From: Dactylonectria macrodidyma
Taxonomy: Eukaryota; Ascomycota; Sordariomycetes; Hypocreales; Nectriaceae
Assembly: GCA_020744425.1 (NCBI GenBank)
Contig: JAGMUV010000033.1
Span: 434,001 to 498,000, forward strand
Reading direction: 5' to 3'
DNA length: 64,000 nucleotides
The first letter of the stretch is position 1; each line of letters opens with the position of its first letter. The notes beneath the pieces were generated by a model. The model did not search any database. It was not told the origin of the DNA and saw only the letters and a list, made by a program, of their open reading frames with translations. Positions 51,763-62,680 of this stretch are shown here, one piece after another. A program made the position numbers and the translations under genes.

Positions 51763-53070
51763 TAACCCTTCTACCCTGGCGGCCGCTGGTTCATACCCCA
51801 TGATTCAACTCCTCTGTACCTGGACGAGCATCGGCCACTCATTGATGCGTAGGACAACCGGGACATCAGAGCGCAGTAGTATATCCACGTAAGCGTGCCT
51901 GGGGGCCAACCCCGCTCCACCAGGTTTTGTCAGGCCGCAATCGACGAATTCCAATCTAAACCTCAATCTATTTTAACTTGCAATGCCCTCACATTTCTAC
52001 TCCACACTGTCGTCAGTTTTCATTTCTTGCACGACTGGACAGGCCGACGCTCCGACATTTTGTTTTACTCTTGATCATCACTGTTGTTATTCAGACTGTT
52101 TATCGATAGCACCCCTGGGCCTGTTATCTGACATCCTCTCTGCTTTCGTTTTTCGTTTGGCCTACTAGCCACTCTCCTTGCCAACGAGTGATGTAGGCAT
52201 TCTACTCATCGTTCGCTTTATGCTCATCGTACTGGCCATTGTTCTTGACAAAGAATAGGACATAGGAAGTAAGGTAAATGCACCCTCGTCTGCTCTCGCT
52301 ACACCGCTCGCTAACTGGTAACAAGGGAGAAATCCTCCAAACCAACAATAGCCGCGCAAGTCATCGAAAACTCCTTCTATGGTGCACGTTTAGATCAATC
52401 CTTCAGGTGCCTCGCGATGTCGAGATAATATGATAATGGGATCTGAAGAGATCGGACCGATGTTTCGTACCCTTGGCGACTAAACTCGATGCTCTTTATC
52501 TTGAAGCATACAACGATCGATTGCTAACGAACCGCCATTCGACTCGACGCCGAGATGTAAATAATTAGAATTCAGGATACACACGAGGTCCGGGTTGGCA
52601 CTACGAGGGGTCACTCTTGGGTACACAAAGACTCAGAGTGGACTGGTGGAAGGGGCTTGCAGCAGATTCCACTCTAGGTTCCGGTCTGCATTCCACCCCC
52701 TTCGGATGGTATCAATGGTGCTGGTGGCCATCGCGCTCTTGGACTACCGGTATGAGGGAGACTGGCAATTACCCCCTGCAGATGTGGACTCCTTTGTGTC
52801 AATAATGGCTCAAGTCTCATGGCAGTCCGGGCTAGGCAGCCAACTGAGACATGAACGATGGTCGCATATGGGCGCGCGGCGGTATCGACGTCTAGAACGA
52901 ATGGCCGAGATGAAAATGTGCTTTGAAAAGTAAGAACCGTCCAGCTGAAAACTGCCGCGCTCACCGCGGAGCTCCGGTTTGTTTGTCCCCGTGGTGAATT
53001 GCTTTTCTGTTGGGTTGTATTTGACCTCTTTGCTTTTTCTTCGAGCAGTGGCAACATGCCTCAAACGTGG
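51763..53070. other. no supported gene
   Basis: A plus-strand frame at 52595-52933 (LLDYRYEGDWQLPPADVDSF) has no recognised domain. Otherwise only short frames. Confidence 0.3.
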
Positions 53071-53074
53071 GCTC

Positions 53075-54029
53075 TTAGGTATGTAAGTAAGTTCCGGATA
53101 CCTCTTATAGATCCTCTCTTTTAGTATTGCCCATAGATTTTCAATGGGGTTGAGGTCAGGGCTGTACGGAGGCCAGTCTATTACCCCCGCCCTCCGACTC
53201 TCACACCATTCATAGATCCAGTCACAGACGAGGAGACTCGTAAATAGGCTCGAATTATCGTGCTGGAAGAGGCTGTTCCTTGTGACAATACGAGGAAGGT
53301 GCTGCTTCAAGCACTCGAGCAGGCGGCGTGCCGTTACACCACCACGTTCAGATTCTGGATCTCCGTAAAGTGGCACCATCGGCAGCCTCCTGCGGCAGTT
53401 GAAGGCGCTGAAGAACATCTGTGAGTGGCGTGTAGGCGTGACCCGGGTCTGAACATTATCTCTGAATAGTCTCTCATACTAGGAATTATTAGAAGAGCCG
53501 CAATCGCAAACGAGACACATACCGGTTTACAGAACACCCAAGTGCATCTCTGACCCTCGCCGCGAGCTACGATTGTTTCATCAGAGAAGGTCCAACGGCT
53601 CCAAGATTCCTCAGACTGGTTGATATATCGATGAGCAAACCGTAGACGTTTTCTCGCTGTCTCTGGGCTTATGAACGGTCGTAAAAGTGACTGGAAGTGC
53701 ATGATCCCTTCCCGCCGGAGGGTGGAAGTTAAAGTCTTAGCATGACAGCTTAAACCGGCCTCTTCGATAAGCTCACTAATGACAATGTGACGGTCTCTTC
53801 CTATCACTAGTAGCACCCGCCTCAAACCCCTCTTTGTAACCTTGTGTGGATGGCCGGGTCTGGGTTGATCCCGGGCAGATTGTTGTTCTTGATACCGGCG
53901 TACCACACCGTAAATTGCGTGCCGACTTACGCCCTCCTCACGGGCGATCCGGGCGGCTGATATGCCCGAATTGTATCTCCAAACGATCCTCGTTCTCTTG
54001 TGAGGAGAATGATGTGGCTTAGGAGACAT
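53075..54029 (-). pseudogene. Tc1 transposase, C-terminus missing
   Basis: Exon 1 is 54029-53523 (507 nt, the same as in the intact Tc1 copy) and exon 2 starts at 53478. The 44-nt intron is GTATGT to TCCTAG. The HTH (IAREEGVSRHAIYGVVRRYQ) and all three catalytic motifs are present: TFSDET, QHDNSSLF and WPPYSPDLNPIENLW. After YPELTYIPK homology ends, and unrelated sequence follows to the frame's stop at 52810. About 65 C-terminal residues of the family are lost. It is clearly a different subfamily from copies A and B by protein sequence. Confidence 0.8.
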
Positions 54030-54139
54030 TTGACTTAAATTGGAAGCACAATGTGTGGTTGAAGTTGATGATGGTTTTGGTGTAGGTCAAGGGAAAGCGG
54101 GGTACGGAAAAGTGTGTCGGAACTCTTTTCCCCCCACTG
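53075..54139 (-). mobile_element. Tc1/mariner element, second subfamily, 3'-truncated
   Basis: The right end CCCCACTG at 54132-54139 with adjacent TA (54140-54141) is the 5' terminus of the element. The left (3') terminus is missing, and similarity stops inside the transposase at about 53075. It is inserted next to the decayed pogo relative. Confidence 0.75.
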
Positions 54140-54149
54140 TAGGCAATCG

Positions 54150-55703
54150 AGATCGGTGACTAAGGTCAGAGACCAATTAAAATAACCCGAGATATACCCG
54201 TAGCCCTCATCCCCGACATACTATTCCGGTTCGGTATGGCCATTCTCTTCTTTCCTCTTTCCCACCGGGCTACCTTCTCCTGCAGGCTGGAAATTTGGAC
54301 TTTGTGGGCCGCAATGAGTTGTCCTTGGGCTTCAAAGCCTTTGGCTATAATGTTATATTGTCGTCGAGGCTAAGGGTTTTGCCCGACTTTTGGTGTATCG
54401 TCTGAGCCCAAATAAGGACCAGATTGTGGAGGTCCACTCTCTGGCCTCTCTGCCTTGTCTTCTTGAATCTCTGGATGCCTCAATGCCTTAACCCGGGAGA
54501 CTGGCCAATTCCCAGTTATTCTCCAGCTAGATAGTACATTCTTTGGGGTCATCCCGATCTCCCGTGCCTTGGCATAAGCCCGTATAAAATTGACTTTGTC
54601 AACAGGTGCGGAATCCGTGGGAGAAGTCAACTTATCAAGCTCTTTTCAATATGCCATCTTCATGGTATTAAAAACTCTGTTATCCATGGTTGGAGGTCAT
54701 GAGATTATTCAAAAAGCACAAGGTCATCCACTCATCCTACCACTTCATATTAACATTGACCTTTAGGAATAAAAGTGAAGAATGTACCGTTGCATGGCTT
54801 CTATGGCTGTCCATGATGATAAGTCTGGCATCAGAGGCATCTGCAGGCTTAGTCTGTGGCATATACACCTCTTGAAGCCACCTAACGGCGATGTGGTTGT
54901 CCGTCCACCCTTTAGATGAGGTTATATAATGCCAATCAGCTATTTTCCGAAACTCGTTCAAAAACCACTGCGATTGGAGTTCCTTGCCCTTAAAAATGAT
55001 GCCAGGACTAAGAGCACGCCCGTCTGCGGTGGTAGCCTCAATGAAGGAGGTCCAGGTACGGGATTGGGAGCCCTTAAGAAATGCCTTCTTCTTAGGCTCT
55101 GCACTTCCAACCACCAAACTGTCCAGGCCTAACGGAATCAATCTGATCAGTTACATCTATGAATAGAGGCAAAAGTACCCACCAAAACCGGATATAATAC
55201 CTCCCTTGTCTATATTAACGGTGTTCTCCAGTTTGATTCCATATTCCTTTTCTCGGATATCAAAGTACCAGTTCACGGCTTTAGGAGTGAATGAGTCAAA
55301 CCTGTTGGCTTCTTGACGTTTTCCGCGCTTGGTCTTGATCTCTGGATAACGATTGATGAATCTGGCTACCCAGTTGGCCCCCAATATCCCCTTGTCATTT
55401 TGTTGATTCAGGAGGGCCACGACGCAGGCACAAATCTGACGGTGAGAGGGAGCATAACCCAAAGACTCTTGACGAAGAATCCAGGAGACTAAAGGAGCTT
55501 CTTGATTCTTGGAGAGACGTGCTTTTGGCTGAATCTGATCGGCTAAGGCAGCTTGTCCGTTGAGTCTATCGGAGACGGTCTGCTTTGGCACTCCCCACTT
55601 CTGACAAGCCTTGGTGAGGGGATAGACGCTTGTTTGTGGCGCCTGATATCGCGTTAGCAATCGTTTCTTCTGAATAAACGTGTCGAGGCCTTTTACGAGT
55701 CAT
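54150..55703 (-). pseudogene. decayed pogo/Fot1 transposase, divergent subfamily
   Basis: Starts MTRKRPRHVYSEETIANAIS at 55703, then needs a frame change to reach VYPLTKACQKWGVPKQT. Readable blocks are the CENP-B-like HTH (SWILRQESLGYAPSHRQICA), NVARF-type WVARFINRYPEIKTKRGKRQ, NTVNIDKGGIISGF at 55200 (catalytic D kept), LIIMDSHRSHA at 54800, and VDKVNFIRAYAKAREIGMTP at 54570. The coiled-coil/KGFEAQ region follows at about 54340-54250, beyond a stop at about 54370. Several shifts and stops separate these blocks. The 3' part runs up to the Tc1 insertion at 54139. Confidence 0.85.
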
Positions 55704-55841
55704 TGTGATGACATTGTTGAAGATTGAGAGAAAGAGAGTTGACTCAGCGTTCCTAATAAGTCAAGTCTAGCAAGTCAAGTTGGCAAGCCAAATCAAGTCT
55801 TGCAAATCAAATCGTCGGGCTCACAACCCAAATCAACAAGA

Positions 55842-57119
55842 TTACTTCAATATACGGTGTACATGCCAATTGATCAACCATGCCAAACATCCCAAACGAG
55901 GCTCCGTTTCCACAATGACATTTCTGATGCCTAATGGTAGAGGAGGACAATTAATGCGAGCCGCTAAACGAAAGTCCCGCCACAAAAGCTCCTCAATGCG
56001 AAGAAACGCCAATTCTTTCTTGCTTTCAATGATCCGCCAATCGGTCAGGCCAAGCGTCGATTCTGTTGAAAGCCAAACGGCTATTAACCATTCTTTAGCG
56101 TCTTGAAACTGGCGTAGACATCTCAATGTCGATCCCAGGCCTTTCATTGAACAAAGAGTATCTGGGTGAGTGGATCCATAATTCCTCGCCCTCCATTGTA
56201 CCGCAGCTTCGTATAGCGGTTTGGCTTTCTGGTAATTATGCAGATGATAGTGAATATCCGCAAGTCCGTGTTGTGCACCTGCTCGTACGGCGGCGTCCTG
56301 ATTCTTGTGTTCAATGACCTCTCGATAGAACTTTTTGGCGGTGGCAGTATCTCCGCCCCGGAAGTATGCAAAAGCCAGCCACTTCTTCACCACCCATTGG
56401 TGTCGGTCGAGTTCATGCAGATTGGGCTGAAGGGCTCCATGTAATAGTTCTTGTGCTCGCGCAGTTTCACCCTTGTAAATTTGCACGATGGCAAGCGACA
56501 ACTCGATTTTCCGCGTAATATAACAACTTCCAAGATCTATCGATAGGGCAAGAGCTCTTTCGAGATCTCGCTGCGATGCTGGCAAATTACCGACAAAGTA
56601 TCGGAGCATATGTGCGCGCTCGATTAGCATATCTCTGATCGCCGCCTTACTCGCGCAAAAACCAGCGTCCACCTCCTCGATAAAACGGATTGCTTCGCAG
56701 AGGGCTTTTTTGTGTTGGGAATCACGTTGCAATGCCCGAACAAGATATAACCCGGGTTGAATGTAATCGGGATACATATGATGCCGGTGCTTCTTCGTTA
56801 TCTCAAGCGTCTGTCGAAGAAGTTCCATGCCATCTTCCATTCTCATCTGGGCTAGGAAAGCGACACCAAGGGATTGTCTGATCCAAAGTAGGATTGGATG
56901 GTCAACGCCCTGGGTTCTCTGTAACACAACTTGAGATTCTTGAAAGACCTTCTCGGCTTCGCTAGGTTCTTTTAGGTGAACAATCTTATAAATAATATGT
57001 TCCGCCGCCAGGAATGTGCCTCTGTCGTCGTTCGCTAATGCCCGTTGTAAGGGAGTGACTAGGTCTTTCACGGTCACATATGCGCGGTATGTGGGTGTGT
57101 GGGCTTTCCCAAGGCTCAT
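55842..57119 (-). CDS. tetratricopeptide-repeat (TPR) protein, 425 residues
   Basis: Single exon, beginning MSLGKAHTPTYRAYVTVKDL. Helical TPR units fill most of the chain: AFLAQMRMEDGMELLRQTLE, ASQRDLERALALSIDLG, AFAYFRGGDTATAKKFYREV, and HGLADIHYHLHNYQKAKPLY. A kinesin-light-chain-type unit (STHPDTLCSMKGLGSTLRCL) lies near residue 325. Such repeats often form the C-terminal part of fungal NLR-like proteins, but no nucleotide-binding domain is encoded upstream. Here the next 200 bp hold a possible short 5' exon (MTPKAESLSQPRPITDG at 57231, with a GTAATT donor after it). It could be an independent scaffold protein or the remnant of a longer gene. No signal peptide or membrane span. Confidence 0.72.
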   Translation of the reverse strand: MSLGKAHTPTYRAYVTVKDLVTPLQRALANDDRGTFLAAEHIIYKIVHLKEPSEAEKVFQESQVVLQRTQGVDHPILLWIRQSLGVAFLAQMRMEDGMELLRQTLEITKKHRHHMYPDYIQPGLYLVRALQRDSQHKKALCEAIRFIEEVDAGFCASKAAIRDMLIERAHMLRYFVGNLPASQRDLERALALSIDLGSCYITRKIELSLAIVQIYKGETARAQELLHGALQPNLHELDRHQWVVKKWLAFAYFRGGDTATAKKFYREVIEHKNQDAAVRAGAQHGLADIHYHLHNYQKAKPLYEAAVQWRARNYGSTHPDTLCSMKGLGSTLRCLRQFQDAKEWLIAVWLSTESTLGLTDWRIIESKKELAFLRIEELLWRDFRLAARINCPPLPLGIRNVIVETEPRLGCLAWLINWHVHRILK

Positions 57120-59369
57120 TTTTGTGTGCGATAGGGCCAGGATGGGGTGGATTGACGACTGCCAAATTACCAGGTGTTCGGCCGTCTGTAATGGGCCGAG
57201 GCTGTGAAAGTGATTCCGCTTTTGGGGTCATCGGCTGAGGCGGCCGTTCTACGCCATAGTTGTGAGATGTTTGTTTGATAGTAAGTCGAATTTCGAAAGT
57301 TTGGATGTTTGTTTGGACGCGTACTTAAGACAGGTGAAAATTTTCAACAAATGGCGAACGACTAGAGTATTCGAATGTACGTCCTGCGTACGTATCCCGA
57401 TCTAGTAAGGCTTCAGGTCTCACCGGCTCAATGTCCAGATATCGGTGAACAGCAGAGTTGAGGGATTGGTTCCAGATTTGGATAGCTCACCGAACAAGAC
57501 AATGCAGTGTCTTGAACATACCGGTATACGTACTCCGATTCTGAATAGTTGGAAGACGTCGTGTGGATAGGATCTGTGTTTTAGTGAGCTAGTTTTTTAG
57601 CCCTCGCCAGGTACCGTCCTGTCTATTAGTGCAAGCTTTTTACCCAATGTGGTCCCAGGGATGCCGCGGGCGCGGACCAGCCTGGATATGCTGCAAGGCC
57701 TTCCTGATCAAGAGGACACCGTCAGGGCGCAACACGGGATGTACATGAACCTCGCCGTCGAGTCGTCATCCCGGTCGTCTGGTTGGGGTCAACGCTCAGG
57801 CAGAGAAAATCAGGCTCTGCCTATGCTTAGAACACCCTTGCATAGTGTGATTCTCTCTGCACTGTGTAGATCACAATCGCAGGGGGTGCACTTAGTCACA
57901 CGCTGGCTCGGCAGCACGGTGCGTGTCTTGGTGATCTGTGAGGTACCCTTGAACCACGAGGGTCATTACACCCTGTCAAGGTATGGCGCATCGGATACGA
58001 TGCTAGCCTTGCCCCATCGAAAGTCCCACTGCTACTCTCCTTCAAATCCCTGGTCAAACCACGGGGCCCACGGGGGCCAACAAGGCGGCGGCACAGAGAG
58101 GAGGTGGGCCACGCCTTGAGCTAACTGTCTGGCGTAAAATACGCAGGTAGCCCCCACAAGTAGTGTTGTACTTGGGACGGTACCTGTCGCCTGGTAGAGC
58201 CCTTCGCCTTGAAGGCTTGGTCTGGTAGCTCAGGGGAGGATCTAGATGGGCGGACAAATAAATGGAAGCTCCACCAAGTTTGTATCCCCTTTCTGTCGCC
58301 TCTGCCTAAATTAGACGCATCTCTCGCTGGAATTCTGGGAATAGGTGACAAATGTGTGCCTTGTTCAATGACCCATATTGGTGCCCCGCCGCCCTAGTTG
58401 AATCACAACCTTTTGGGTGGCACGGGCAAAGCACCCTTGTCTCAATAGGATGCGAAGCCCAAAGACGATGATTGTCTTGGTCAAGGATGCCTCCGGCCCC
58501 CTCTTCTCGAGAGATGTTTTCTAGTCATCTGACTAAGGCTAGGATATCTGTGTATATCAGAGGTTTATGCAAATTCGGGTCTTATGCCGCCACACGAGGG
58601 CTCAACCCAACATCAAGCTTAGCCACTAGTAGACTAGTAGGCCAGGCAAAAGAGAACATCCTCGAGTCTGCACGGAGCACTTACAGTACCTCAGCAGTAC
58701 AGGTACCTATCAGCCTTGACAGTTATCCGTAAGCAGGACCTGACGAAGTGGGTACGTTAGGGCATCCGCCAACAGGGATTGATATGAAGCGAAGCCTCAG
58801 CTACAGGGATGCGTGAAAGCAGAGCCTCGCGAAGTAGACGCAGGTCACCCCAAGTTTTGGGCTGTTGGCTGCGTCTCAGGCTCTCAACCTGTGCCATTCT
58901 GAGCGGGCTCAAACCCTCCTCCGCGACCATTTTGGCTGACCGGGCCTCCCGCAGCATCTACATAGGTACCTCAGTACTCGGTACACACCTACTAACTTTG
59001 ACCAAAATATACGAGGTACGTTGCAATACGATCAGCCGATACCGTTGTTGCGGACCAGACGAAGTTACTGCCAGGGCAGTCTTTTTCGTGCCGCGTCCAG
59101 CGCGGTCCTCATCAACACCTGGCGGTTGAGAAGAAAAGTCAGGCTGCGCAATCCCCAGGCGAAGTGCTTGGTTATGCAAGCCATCGATAGTCCCAAATTA
59201 TACCTAAAAGGATGCATTAACCCATTCTGAATAATCTGATGGATGTCTAGATGCTGCATCGAGTAGGCAGTGTTGTTCGGCCTTCATCGGCCACAGCCAT
59301 ATCGTATTGACACCCATACATAGAGATGTTGGGCTGAATAAACTTTATCATACATTACTGAATCAAATA
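57120..59369. other. no supported gene
   Basis: About 2.2 kb of short frames on both strands, without domains, RNA genes or strong repeats. It may hold the promoter and first exon of the TPR gene near 57120-57231. Confidence 0.3.
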
Positions 59370-60252
59370 TCATGCTCGCTGCGACCGCAACTTCATCGGA
59401 TGTACCGCTTTAAGCTTCTTAGGGTTTGGAATCTCCTCGTCTTCAACCATCTCATCAAACATGGTCCGGTCCGCCAGCCTAGAATCATACGCCGCCTCAC
59501 TATCCAGCGCATCGAGCAGGATATGCGGCTCCGTCCACGACGACCAAAAATCCACAATCTGCCCCTCCCTGTAGTTTTCCAGTCGAATATCCATGTTGTA
59601 TATCCGCTGCCTGTTGAGCGCAATGATACCGAGAAGGACCCTTTGTAGACTCTTCCCATCAACACCGGTTTCTGCAGAGGCAAGGTCTTTGACGATGGCC
59701 CTGGCTCTGCGTCCGCCTATTGTTGAGCGCTGGTATTGCGGATCGACCTTGTCTAGCTCTAGATCGATGTTGCGGCCCTGCAGGATTTCCTCGTCTTGCT
59801 CACGTAGGAAGACGAAGCCATGACACGGGAGGGCCACGTCCGTTAACAACCCCCTCTTTACGGCTTCGTGTATTCGTCCGTAGGCTCGGCATTCGGCGTA
59901 GAATGGATCGGTGTAGTAGGGCACGGTCTCTAATGGGGTACCTTTGCCAAGTAGAGGTTCCCAGAAGTGATCGTTGCTCATGGGATCGTGGAATTTAAAC
60001 TGTCGTCCCGAAAAACCGTCAGCCAGCAGGGACAGACTTAGGACACTTTTGCATTACCACTTTGACGGCATAATACCGGTTTTTGATCTTGGCGCGGAAG
60101 ACATAGCCCTCTGCTGGGGTGCCATCTAGGTCATTGCCGAGCCTCTCAAGCCACTGAATACGAGAAGCGTGATGCTTAAACATGTGAAGCTTCGGACCAT
60201 CGCACAATGGCAGCTCCTTGGGGATTGCTTCTGGAGAGTGTCGCTGGTGCAT
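59370..60252 (-). CDS. kinetochore Sim4-complex subunit FTA2-like protein
   Basis: FTA2 proteins are inner-kinetochore (Sim4/CCAN) subunits of fungi with a degenerate protein-kinase-like fold. Exon 1 is 60252-60058 and exon 2 is 59999-59370. The 58-nt intron (GTAATG, branch GCTGAC, acceptor CGACAG) joins YYAVKV to FKFHDPMSNDHFWEPL in phase. Total is 275 codons with stop. Family blocks visible are HMFKHHASRIQWLERLGNDL, GYVFRAKIKNRYYAVKV (equivalent to the kinase VAIK strand), YTDPFYAECRAYGRI, and NRQRIYNMDIRLENYREGQI followed by VDFWSSWTEPH. The last pair corresponds to the catalytic-loop region without a full HRD/DFG set, so catalysis is unlikely. The ATG at 60252 gives a usual N-terminal length. 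All parts are intact. Confidence 0.8.
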
Positions 60253-62680
60253 ACTGAGACAGAGACTGCCGCTAGCAGTCAGAACATCAGCCACATTTCA
60301 ACATCTTGGAGGCCTCGTTCAGAGGTCAGCTCTTATCACCTAACTTTATTAGTCTATGATAACAATGGTTAGATCCAGTCGACCATTCAAGCGAAGTGCA
60401 GGCATTCGGGCACAGGATATTTCATGACACGAGCGCGACGCGTGCCCGTCGCGTGCCCGTCGCGTCTCTTTAGACGGGCTTGTCTCGACAGCCGTATGGT
60501 GTTTGAAGGTGAACTCCTTTCATCCAGCACTTAGAACTCAAGAACTCCCTTCATCAATCTCTGCTCGACTTAGACCTTGGGGGGAAAAGGCGACAGCCTT
60601 GTTCTAACATTTAGAGGACGATATACTAAGCGGCCTCTATAAATGGCACGGAGAGGCCTAAGGCTAATGTACTTTATCAGACTCAGAGGGGGGTAGGAAG
60701 TCCGCTGTGTGCGGTTAAGTGACGCGGACAGCTCGATTGATCCGCACCATCTTACATATGCAGATCTCAGATTCCCACTTTCGCTCTCGTCTTGCTCCAG
60801 CGGCATGGTGATCGCTTATCATCTAACCCTACAGTAACATGCCTCCAAATGAACGCCCGCCATGGCCGCTTGAGCCACAGGAAGATGATGCCGTTGAAGG
60901 ACGACGAGCGCATGACTTAACTTGCTTCTTTCCCCTTTTTTGTTTCATCCCCGGGTGTGTGTAGCACCAGGATATGCAGGCTTTTAAGAACCGGGTGTGT
61001 CTGTTTTCAACATTTTTGCCGTGATCTATTTCGTAGGTTTTAATTGGAAACTTGGGGTATGTGTTCGTAGAGAAGCGGGAGGTAGTCAATTACTTATTAC
61101 TCCGTACTTATCAGGATAACCTGGCCTGGGTCAGAAATCCACGCTCTTGCTTTGGAGACCACCCCCGGACGTATTATATCGTCCATTCTCCCAACCTTCA
61201 TTCCACTTACGTTGGGTAATTACACTGAAGCGGGATCTGTTTAGGAAAGGCAATAGACTGCGTAATCAGCGAAATGTTCTAAAGAAACGCTGAATCCTAA
61301 CGGACACCTCCAAGCCGCTGCTGCGCCAAGGAGGAAAGATCTCCTCATCTCAGCATCACGATTTGTTTGCCCGTACTAGCAAACCCTACGTTTGAACTGG
61401 TAGCAGCAGGTAGATGATTCAACAGTCATACACAATAAATCACCAAGTTCGTTACGTACCATGTTCGTTACGGTTTGTGAGCAAAGCTTCCCGGGAGAAG
61501 CCAGCTACTCATCCCTAGGGACCTAGGATCAACCTCGACAACCCAAAGCCATCAACAACATAACCACGCAAACCGCCATCAAACGGCCCTCCCGTATAGG
61601 TCTGACCTTGGTTTATCGGGACGCCAGGGTTGACATATGTCATTGTCGAAGGGTTGGGCGTTTGCTGTGTGGATGCGTACGTAGTAGACGTACTAGGTAC
61701 TGCAGGTCCAGGTTGACATGGTTGGGCATTTAAGCAGGTCCTAGGCTGTCCAGAATAGGTCAGTGGAGGGTAAAAAATTGACGGTCCTCGGCGAAAGCTT
61801 TGAGAAGTCTCAGCCTCCATGTCTAGTGCGAGATTCTCAGGTGTGAGATGAGCTGAGGGTTGGCCACCAACAGAACTAGGCTATCAAGGAACAGCAGACC
61901 TACCTAAGGCAGACATTATAAGGCTTATGGAAAGGCTCTCCAACAGTTCTTGGCTACTATTCGCCCATGAAGAGTTTCATATCGTTGCTGGGGAGAAATC
62001 GACACCTTCCGTATATCATATACTAATAGCACTAATGCCGGCATGAAGACAGGGCTTCAACTGGATAGGGCGGGTGCAGATACACAGTTTGAACTTGGAT
62101 TTCATAAATAGGTCCACGTAATGTCCTATAGGGTCGAGTAAGCCGATCACTAACTTAGGCGTCTTTGAAGATAACGGTCCTAAGCAAAGTGTGTGGCTGC
62201 GAAAGCATGTAATGGGGCGTTAAATCGACTCAATCGCTAGCTTCAGTGATGGTGAGGCGTCCAAATCGTGTTATCGATAGCTGCGGTGCGAATCGAGACT
62301 ACAGTTGCCTGATAGTAAGGGGTGGTGTTGTCGAGGAAGTTGGTAGAAATAGAACGCAAAAAAGGGAAGGACCCAACGATCTAAAAGATTGATGTAAAAT
62401 AATACAATGTAGGACAGTAAGAATACTGATTATCGGGCTGTCACGGAGGTCTCATTCCATCTAATGTTGAAGATGATGATGGTTGTTGTTGAGTGGATCT
62501 TGAATCCCCTTGTGGGACTTCCCCTCCATCGCAAGCCCTGGATTGGAAACCTTGACCAACTTTCATCCCTCCAAGCACGATATAATAAAACGACCTAATG
62601 AACAATCAGCTAGGAAAGTCGGCCCTCCAGCACCCTCCCACATAATACTAACACCCCTAATAGCGGACACCAACTAGTTA
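60253..62680. other. intergenic, gene-poor
   Basis: Short GC-rich repeats (GTGCCCGTCGC twice in tandem, about 60448-60469). A minus-strand, Pro/Ser/Thr-rich 101-codon frame lies at 61515-61820 (MEAETSQSFRRGPSIFYPPL) and might be a small gene, but has no support beyond being open. The stretch ends at the TA target site at 62679-62680. Confidence 0.3.

Noticed and set aside
52595..52933. 112-codon plus-strand frame (LLDYRYEGDWQLPPADVDSF)
   Set aside because: Partly ordered-looking but no domain, and it overlaps the unrelated tail of the truncated Tc1 frame. Support too weak.
57649..58119. 156-codon plus-strand frame
   Set aside because: No recognisable domain and typical chance composition. 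Neighbouring frames are equally open.
61515..61820. Pro/Ser/Thr-rich minus-strand frame of 101 codons
   Set aside because: Open but without domain, intron or promoter evidence. Noted only in the intergenic entry.
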